Below are positions 56,546 to 64,000 of a stretch of 64,000 nt of DNA, in pieces. Source of the DNA: Marasmius tenuissimus (Eukaryota > Basidiomycota > Agaricomycetes > Agaricales > Marasmiaceae); contig JAQOTA010000071.1 in the NCBI GenBank assembly GCA_029532415.1, positions 1,798,001 to 1,862,000 of the forward strand, written 5' to 3'. Under the pieces are notes generated by a model, which ran no database searches, was not told where the DNA came from, and saw only the letters and a program-made list of their open reading frames with translations. A program made the translations under genes and the position numbers. Numbering within the stretch: the stretch's first letter is position 1; each line of letters begins with the position of its first letter.

Positions 56546-58982
56546 ATGTCCTCCAACCTCAAGCAATTTACCAGAGAAGAGGTCGCAAAGGTCTTTACTC
56601 TTTTCTCCAGTTATTTGTTGACCTTTGATTGACACTTTTGGCACGAATAGCACAACAAACCGAACGATCTGGTGCATCCTGACTCGCCTTGTTCTCTCGA
56701 CCAAGGGCCATTCTAACTACGATAATCTTCCAGTGGATCATAATCGATGCGAATGTCTACGACTTGACTCGTTTCAGTGCGATGCACCCTGGAGGTCTCG
56801 CTGCACTTGTAGATCCGGAAGTTGGTGCGTAAATACCCTCGTATTCTTCGCCAATCCGTTCGCTTATCGCTACCACAGCCGGCCAAGATGCCACAGACGT
56901 CTTCTACGGTCTTCATCGAACTGAAGTCCTCGAGAGGCCTCAATACAAGCGTCTCGTCATTGGAAGAATCGAAGGAGAGGAGAGTGTCTTCGCCGCGCGG
57001 GTACCCGGAGAGCTGAGCAAGGTTCCATACGGTGAACCCACATGGCTTGCAGACGGATACTACAGCCCTTACTATTCCGAGGTGGGTTCGCATTGGCTGT
57101 CATTCGGTTGCGTCACCTCAACATTGCATTCCATAGAACCATCGACAGTTCCGAAAGGCGGTGCGCGAATTTATTGACGAGTACGTCTATCCAGACGCTC
57201 AGGTATGTGTCGAGAAACGCGTTTTGTCGGAACGTCTTTTAAAGCTCTTTTATACGTTAGGCGAGGGAGGAAGATGGGAAACGACCTGACCAGAAGGTGA
57301 TAGACAAGATGGCGTACGTGTACAAACATCTGCGCTAGTCATTCTGCTCATTGACAGAATTTCTCGTAGTGAATTGGAACTCCATGCCATGCGAATGGGA
57401 CCTGGAAAGCACTTGAAAGGACGCAAGCTGATGAACGGCCTTGTGAAGCCAGAGGAGTTCGACTACTTCCATGAAGTGAGTTATCAGAACGACACGAAGA
57501 TCAAAAGCTAAACTGGGGACAGTTGATTATCACTCAAGAGCTGTCGCGTTGTGGTGCTCGAGGCTATGGTGACGGTATGTCCCCCAAACCAGCCCTTCAT
57601 CTACTTCTTTGCTGATGATTCTGTCCAGGTCTCCTTGGAGGAAAGGTCATCGGTCTGCCTCCAGTGTTGAACTTCGGTAGCGATGAACTCAAGGCTAAAG
57701 TCGTGCCGGAAGTTCTTTCGGGCAAGAAGTTCATCTGTTTGGCTATCTCGGAGGCCCAAGCAGGAAGTGACGTTATGGGTTTGCAAACAACGGCTGTAAA
57801 GAGTGAGGATGGAAAGGAGTGGATCATCAATGGGTCGAAGAAGTGGATTACCAACGGAACGTTTGCCGACTATTTTACTGTCGGATGCAAGACTGAGGTG
57901 CGCGCCAATGAGTCTAGTGATCTGAAATCTATGCTCACCTTTCATCAGGACGGTTTCACTGTCATTCTGGTCGAGCGTGGTGAAGGAGTTGAGACCCGGG
58001 CTATCAAGACCAGCTACTCGTCTACTGCCGGTACGGCCTTCATCACCTTCGACAATGTACGAGTTCCAGTCGGCAACACATTGGGTGAGGAAGGCGGAGG
58101 AATCTTCGTCATTCTCAGGTGAGAGTCTCCGCCATCTTCTCGGCTCAAACTGTTGCATAACCATTGGTTACCTAGTAACTTCAATCACGAACGATGGGTT
58201 ATGTGCTGTGCGTCCGCGCGCAGTCAGAGATCTATTAGTGAGTCGGAGCTATGTTTCGTTCCACGGACCCTACTGACAATCTATCCTAGTTGAGGAGTGT
58301 TTGAAGTACGTACTGCTTTGGCCGCCAACACAAGCTACTAACTGAACCGCTGGTATAGATGGGCGTCTCAACGTAAAGCATTCGGAAAGCCACTCACTTC
58401 ACAGGCTGTGATTCGTTCAAAGTTGGCGGGGATGATCGCACGGGCAGAGAGTACGTCTATTTCAGGCTTTGCCTCGACCCTTTGGAGCTCAACCTTCCTG
58501 TAGGCGTGCAAAATTGGCTGGAAAGCATTACCTACCAAATGTGCAATATGGTTCGTTGGATCATGCCTATGAGTGTCGTATGTCTCGTACTCACTATTAT
58601 TGATCAACAGTCCTACAAGCAACAAGCTAGCAAGCTCGCTGGGTGAGTCCTTATTCTATAGCGAGATCTAGTTCGCATGCTGATACCTGCCCTCCAGACA
58701 GATTGCCTTCTTGAAGAGCTACTCGACCGCTTGCGGTCAGGAGACTGCAAGAGACGCTGTCCAAATTTTCGGGGGTAGAGGTATCACGAAGACCGGAATG
58801 GGAAGGTTTATTGAACATGTACGTGTGATTCTTCAACCACCTTCATATCCGAAACTCACGAGCTACTACAGTATCATCGTACAATTCCTTTCGACGCCCT
58901 ACTTGGCGGTGCAGAGGATGTCCTGAGCGATCTTGGTGTTCGTCAAGCGCTGCGTGGCATGCCTTCGAACGCTAGGCTATAG
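56546..58982 (+). CDS. Cytochrome b5-acyl-CoA dehydrogenase fusion, copy 2 (peroxisomal)
   Basis: Tandem duplicate of the preceding gene in the same orientation. MSSNLKQFTREEVAK, then H-NKPNDLWIIIDANVYDL; haem ligands MHPGG and YGLHRTE retained. FICLAISEAQAGSDV, KKWITNGTFADYFTVG, NFNHERWVM (presumed base Glu), FGGRGITKTGMGRFIEH and the final SNARL (PTS1-like ARL) are all intact. Most exons differ from copy 1 by conservative changes only (e.g. LDKPQYKRLIVGRIQG versus LERPQYKRLVIGRIEG), and intron positions match, while intron sequences have diverged. This implies a duplication that is old enough for introns to drift but with protein held by selection. No frameshift or stop seen. Electron acceptor (oxygen, or the b5 haem) cannot be told from sequence. 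Confidence 0.92.
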
Positions 58983-59472
58983 TAACTAGGACTGGATAAT
59001 ATTCTTATTTGAGGATCATACGTCTTACTCATACTCAAGCACTTGTTCAACATCAGCATGTACATGTATAAGTATCAAGATACTAGAAGGTGAATAATGT
59101 GTTCGACTCGGACAGGTGCATGGCCGGGAAAACCAAGGCAAAACCCGGTCCCAGGCTCCCAGCTTCAGGCAAAAGGTGATTGCCGTTCAGGCCAACCTTC
59201 AGGAACGTGGTTTTCAGGTCCAGATTCATCAAGGATCCATTGTCATGGGGACCCTCTGGGTGCATATGAAGGTGAACGGTGCCCCTAGCGTCCCTTGCAT
59301 TGGTCTTTCTCCCTTTTTTCTCCATCCTTCACCGGCCGGTTCCCAATCTTGCATTTCTTCCTGCAATTGCACTTAGCGCCAGTCGCCTTTCTTTTCCAAA
59401 GCACATTCTTTCGTTTCATTTCCTTCGGGTGGTTAGATCAACTTGTCAGGACATCTTCATCGATCCTTGAAC
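58983..59472 (+). other. Intergenic region upstream of the secreted protein
   Basis: 490 bp. The left part is the dehydrogenase 3' end; the right part, with a long pyrimidine-rich leader from about 59295 (tctttctcccttttttctcc...), looks like a strong fungal promoter for the secreted gene. Short frames at 59083-59376 show no motif. Confidence 0.45.
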
Positions 59473-61014
59473 ATGCGTTCCTTCATCGTTCTCGCTGCTA
59501 CCGTTTCTTCCACTTTCGCCGCCATAACCAGAACCGGTGGTACCGTCACTCTTGCCGACAACGCTGTACCCATTCCCGGTAACGAATGCATCACTTTCAG
59601 GAACAACGGTACTTTTTGTCCTTGCCTCACTTTGGTATCTTGACGCTGAATACCTTGAATTCATTCTCAAAAAAAATTCTAGGTGAAATCGTCGAGGCAG
59701 CTTGCGTCGCCGCCGCCGTCGACCGTCAAGTCACTCCTGCAACTCTTCCATCCGGTCAAGCCGTGCTCTTCGTTGAACGTCAGTTTGGTCAAGCCCAAGC
59801 TGCTCGCCTGGTCGGCAAAGAACCCTGTGTCGGGTTCAACGGAACTCACTTCCGTGCTGAAGACTGTAACGCTCTGTCTGCGGCTCAAATTGTGACTTTG
59901 GACAATCAAGGTCAACTCGTTGCCGGAGCGGCGTGTAGTTCTGGTGTCAATGGGGCTGCAGAGATGACCGTTGCGGTGGACGGAGGGAACTGTGCGACGT
60001 ACAAGTCGACTGTTGTGCAGCGCACTTTGGATAACGTGCGTTGGTTTTCTTCTACTGGGCGCTGATGATGGTTAAAGCTCGATCTATAGGCTGGAACTCC
60101 CGCTCCTGACGCCGCTCCTGCAGGCAACGGCCAGGGTGGACAGCAACAAAACAATCAGGGCGGCCAGCAGCAGAACAACCAGGCTGGCCAGCGAGGAAAC
60201 AACCGGGGTGGCCAACGACAGAACAACCAGGCTGCTAACCAAAACCCCGATAACCAGGCCAACGCTGGCAATGCGCCTCCAGCAGGCAACGGCGCCCCCC
60301 CTGCAGCTCCCGCCGGTGGTAATGCCGCTGTGACAAGAAACGGTGGTACTCTCGTCCTTGCCGACGATGCCGTGCCAATCCCTGGTAACGAGTGCATCAC
60401 ATTCAGAAACAACGGTATGCTCGTATCAACTTCCCTGACCTTGATAACCAGTTTACATCTTTCTCTTCAGGTGAAATGGTGGAAGCAGCCTGTGTGAACA
60501 CTGCCGTTGACCGTCAAATCACCCCCGGAACCACAGCCTCTGGTCAATCCGTCCTCTTCGTTGAACGCCAATTTGGCGCTGCCCAAGCTGCTCGTCTCGT
60601 TGGCGTCCAACCCTGTGTCGGCTTCAACGGAACCCATTTCCGTGCTGAAGACTGCAACGCTTTCTCCGCGAACGGTGTACAAGCTGTTACCTTCGAGAAT
60701 GGCCAACTCGTCGTGGCCGGATCGAATGTATGTAGCAACGGTGTTGACGGAGCTGCACAGCTGACTGTTTCCCTCGACGGAACCAACTGCGCTACGTTCA
60801 CGTCTACGACTGTTCAACGTACTTTGGACAATGTGAGGGATTGCTTACTTGTCTGCTGGTGTGTGTTGACCGAAGCTTTTTCATACAGGCCGGAACCCCC
60901 GCAAAGAGGACTGAGACCTTTGCTAGGAGGATCGTTAGCAGGATTACTGGCCGAGGCCCAACACCTGCGTCGACCCCTTCGATCCGTCGTGTACGTTTTG
61001 CCCGCGAGGTTTGA
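59473..61014 (+). CDS. Secreted cysteine-containing protein with two tandem domains and a Gln/Asn/Gly linker
   Basis: Unrecognised family. Signal peptide MRSFIVLAATVSSTFAA. Domain 1: ITRTGGTVTLADNAVPIPGN, ECITFRNN, intron, GEIVEAACVAAAVDRQVTPA, FVERQFGQAQAARLVG, PCVGFNGTHFRAEDCNALSA, NCATYKSTVVQRTLDN, intron. The linker is GQGGQQQNNQGGQQQNNQ and related units of about 70 residues. Domain 2 repeats the order: TRNGGTLVLADDAVPIPGNE, GEMVEAACVNTAVDRQITPG, FVERQFGAAQAARLVG, PCVGFNGTHFRAEDCNAFSA, NCATFTSTTVQRTLDN. Both domains have introns at the same points and phases (phase 1 after FRNN, phase 0 after TLDN). Each has six cysteines in equal spacing and an N-glycosylation site NGT. The basic tail (KRTETFARRIVSRITGRG) ends at 61014. 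Extracellular or wall-associated; role unknown. Confidence 0.82.
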
Positions 61015-62139
61015 TTGCTGCATACCTAAGTACTCTTTCGATATATCGTTACCGATGTAGTCTATAGGGTGTCGCTAGAGTCCATGGGACTCTTCTGAAC
61101 TACAGAACCTCCACTCTAAACGACTGAACAACACTGGGTGCAGAATTCCATAAGTCTTGGGAGATATGCGAGATTGACGTTGAAATATATGTGGGGAGAT
61201 CTTAGCGTAAGTACTGGGACAAAGGATGGAAGTACTCGATCCCGGAAAAGGGTAGAAATGCGATGGAAATGTCAGATTCGGCATTTAGATCACATTTCTC
61301 TCCCGTTTGGATCGAGTTTGGGTCGAATAAATATGACATAGGCCACGAGAATTCTGATAAATTCTCCCAACATAAGTTTCTGCATAAATCCTTCATTGCT
61401 CCAAAAACTTACGCGTTCTTGCACCCAGTGCAATGTTCTAAGGTCTGAGGCTTCGCACTTAGAAACAGACCGCTGCATGCTCCCGGCCCGCGATCCCGGA
61501 AATGCTAGAGCGCGACGCGTTCCAATGGACTTTTCTTCTCTAGATCTTTCCTTCCACGAACTTCCACCAAAGCCATACTGACGGCCACCCTTGTTGCTGA
61601 AATCAAGACCTCTATGAGATCGAACCTCAATAATTGGATCGTGCGTTCAAACGCGAAGGCCTCCTTCAGCACGAGGCGCACCCTCAATCACCTTCGCAGA
61701 CTCCGAGCCCGGGCATCAAGGGGAGAGGCCGCGCTCCATTTAAATTAATTGAGATTGGATTCCAACGCGAATCCTCTACCTCCTTCGAATTCATCGCGAT
61801 CTGAATCCATATTCTTTTTAAACCTCTTACCGGAAGTTCTGCGAGTGACCCTCTAACTTGGTTGGGTTACCCCGTGCTGCCCAGGCGGGAAGGTCGGTCT
61901 GGGAAGGATGGGGTCGAAATAGGGCGTCAAGTTTCACTGCGATGATGGGGAATTCAATCTGGCGGCTTATATAACGATCTAGGTTGGTTCATTTAGCCGT
62001 ATTACTGCGATTATGCGCCAGGCTTAGGCAAGTTAGACAGGGGTGAAAACTCTCTGAAACTGTGCTGGCTTTGACAGGGTATATAAACCTCGAGTGATGC
62101 GACCCAGAATCGCAGAACAAAACCAACCGAGGGCAAGCA
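61015..62139. other. Gene-poor stretch with possible inverted-repeat remnant
   Basis: 1.1 kb. An imperfect inverted pair around cactgggtgcagaa (61131-61145) and ttcttgcacccagtg (about 61416-61430) may bound a decayed element of about 320 bp. The region before 62139 holds the glycosyltransferase promoter, with tataaacctcg at about 62081 as a TATA-like site some 60 bp upstream of the ATG. No gene seen. Confidence 0.4.
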
Positions 62140-64000
62140 ATGGCTCATATCCTTCTTCATGCAGTCCCATCATGGGGTCAGTGTCCGTTCTCTCCATCTT
62201 TCTTGGACAAAGATCGAAGGTTTATGTTGCTCATCTGTTCTAGGACATAACAAACCATTAGTGGCGTTCATGGTTCTCCTTGCGGAAGCAGGCGATGATG
62301 TTCGTGTAACTTCTTTCACCGGTGCATTGCATGCCCAAGTTATGCAGGAGCTTGCCAAAGTGCCTCAAGAGCGATTCGAAAAGGTTGCAAGCCGTATCAA
62401 GTAAGCATATTGCGTCCCCTTTCCGGAGTCCTATAAACTTTTGACATTCGTCCGATCGTCGTCCGTTAGTGTCATAGATGTGGCAAGCTCTTCACACAGC
62501 ATGTTCGACGCCCCTGGATTTGCGGAAGCGTTCAACGAACTCTATAGTGGATCCGGGAAAATAACTTGCCTGTCAAGCAAGAAAGTCTACACGAACTTAC
62601 CCAGACCTGACATTGTGATACTTGATGTGCGTTCTGAGCTTCAGAGATTCAACTTTATCGGATACGCTTGGCTTATCTACACACGAACAGCCTGTATCCG
62701 GCAAATATTCCGTGGAGGCGATCCGCAAAGTGGCTTCACCGAAGGAACTTCCTGTCTGGTCGTGGATGACCAGCTCACTTGGCGCTACAATGAGAGTATG
62801 GGGGCCCAAACGCTACGGTGGCAGAGCCGAAGAATTAAAGGAAATCACCCGTCTAGAAGACCCAGCGGAAAGGACCGCGCGTGTCGTGAAGGTCAGTTCA
62901 TATTCCTCCTCATCTTCGCCATTCTCCTGTATATCGAGACTGATTTTTGCTTTCCTAGATCTTGACGGACATGGACGACAAGGTTGTTTCTTTGCCCGGC
63001 TACCCCCCGGCCTTCACCTACGAGCTCAACCCTCAAGAGGTCCATTTCCCGCTTGAACTTCCCGCCTCTGCATTTTTGATTGGGTACAAGTATATCTATG
63101 AGACTGAAGGGTACATCTCTGTGACTACTTCGATACTGGAGGCAGAAGTGACGGACGCGTGGAGGGAGCATTTGTCGAGTCTTGGGAAGGAGGTTTATGA
63201 AGTTGGGTTTGTCGCCTCCACAATCGAGAGCTCGAAAGAACAAGGTGACCCGGAGGTGATGAATTTCTTGGAAAAGATGCAAAAGGAGCACGGAGAGAAG
63301 TCAGTTGGATATGTGAGTGTCGAAACTCATAATCCGTCTTGTACGGACTCTAACGATAACACCTTGGTAGATTTCGTTTGGTTCCGTATAGTGGCCAGGA
63401 GACCCGGAAAAGCTCTTCGCCGTGATTGATGAGCTTATTGAAAACAGGTCTCCATTCCTCATCGCTAACCCGTCATTTGCGCCCATCCATACTCTCCCGG
63501 AAAATGTCGTGAAAAAAATCAATGACTCCGGAGTCGGTCTCGCCACAAAATGGGCACCCCAAGACGCCATTCTTCAGCACCCCGCTATAGAATGGTTTCT
63601 GACCCACGGGGGATGGAATGGAACGCAGGAAGGTGTCAAGTATAAGGTTCCGATGTAAGTTATAGTTCTGTCCATCCATCATGATCACGGTGTTTGACTA
63701 GACGAATGCCGCCCCGGTAGGATTTTCTGGCCTGTATTGGGGGACCAGCCATTGAACGCCTCCCTTCTCTCTGTCAAACTTCAGGCTGGGTTCGAGCTCA
63801 TAGCCGTACGTGGTGGTGCGGGAGCGAAGCGACCCGCGAGATTCACAGAAGGTCAACCTGATCCCCTGTTTACCGTCGACGCGGCCCGTAGCGAGTTCAA
63901 GGACGTATTGAAAAAGGTTAGGGGAGCGGAGGGTGCAGCTGTCCGTAACAATCTTTTGCGACTCAGTACCGAGGTCGGAAAACTCTGGGGCGATGAAGGA
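62140..64000 (+). CDS. UDP-glycosyltransferase, GT1 family (partial, C-terminus off window)
   Basis: Transfers a sugar from a UDP-sugar to a small lipophilic acceptor. The ATG at 62140 gives MAHILLHAVPSWG, then after an intron HNKPLVAFMVLLAEAGDDVR; the His after SWG is in the place of the catalytic His of plant-type GT1 enzymes. LPRPDIVILD probably carries the paired Asp. The acceptor half continues through several introns with TYELNPQEVHFPLELP and FLIGYKYIYETEGYISVTTS. The donor-binding half shows VGYISFGSVYWPG (across an intron), then the PSPG-like motif: ATKWAPQDAILQHPAIEWFL, THGGWNGTQEG, and after an intron PMIFWPVLGDQPLNA with the Asp-Gln pair. The frame is open to base 64000, so 50-100 C-terminal residues are probably missing. 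Acceptor unknown; fungal members act on sterols, glycolipids or xenobiotics. Confidence 0.88.

Noticed and set aside
61131..61430. Possible inverted-repeat element around cacccagtg
   Set aside because: The pair is short and imperfect and no target duplication is seen; noted only within the intergenic entry.
1..64000. CRISPR arrays, operons, rRNA and tRNA genes
   Set aside because: The genome is fungal; no regularly spaced repeats were seen, and no cloverleaf with convincing A and B boxes was found by eye.

Overview
The window is nuclear DNA from a filamentous basidiomycete, most likely an agaricomycete mushroom-forming fungus. Genes are dense and broken by many 50-60 bp GT...AG introns. The recognisable proteins are eukaryotic and fungal: delta-COP, CWH43, a Pmc1-type Ca2+ pump, CTP synthase, a NACHT 'GGTQNIH' STAND protein and cytochrome b5-acyl-CoA dehydrogenase fusions. 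Gene models here were spliced by eye; exon edges without a family guide are tentative.

Left part (1-27 kb) is a conserved housekeeping block: DUS2-like tRNA dihydrouridine synthase (-, runs off the left end), a long disordered probably nuclear protein (+), a PMC1-type Ca2+-ATPase (-), a 3.3 kb gene-poor gap, a CobW/ZNG1-like G3E GTPase (-), CWH43 for GPI lipid remodelling (+), delta-COP (-), a secreted SGNH/CE16-type esterase (-), CTP synthase (+) and an unrecognised possible beta-propeller protein (+). Several pairs share short divergent promoter regions (1371-1514, 13728-13971, 22203-22747).

Middle part (27-52.6 kb) is an accessory region with wide gene-poor stretches and small inverted-repeat elements. 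It holds two families I do not recognise. One is a small, about 200-residue, four-helix membrane protein with four readable copies (28751, 31894, 44772, 49686) and one relic exon (41815). The other is a soluble protein with two copies (32954 and 42043). In two places a membrane-protein copy lies directly upstream of a soluble-protein copy, so the pair looks like one duplicated cassette. Between the two cassettes lies a 1186-residue NACHT protein whose C-terminal half is a three-fold repeat of a winged-helix-like plus 'W-x-x-F-C' module. This cluster is the best candidate for an undescribed system, though any functional link is inference.

Right part (53.6-64 kb) holds a tandem pair of cytochrome b5-acyl-CoA dehydrogenases ending in the peroxisomal signal ARL, with a shared promoter sequence; a secreted two-repeat cysteine protein; and a UDP-glycosyltransferase that runs off the right end. 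No rRNA, tRNA, CRISPR or prokaryotic operon was seen.
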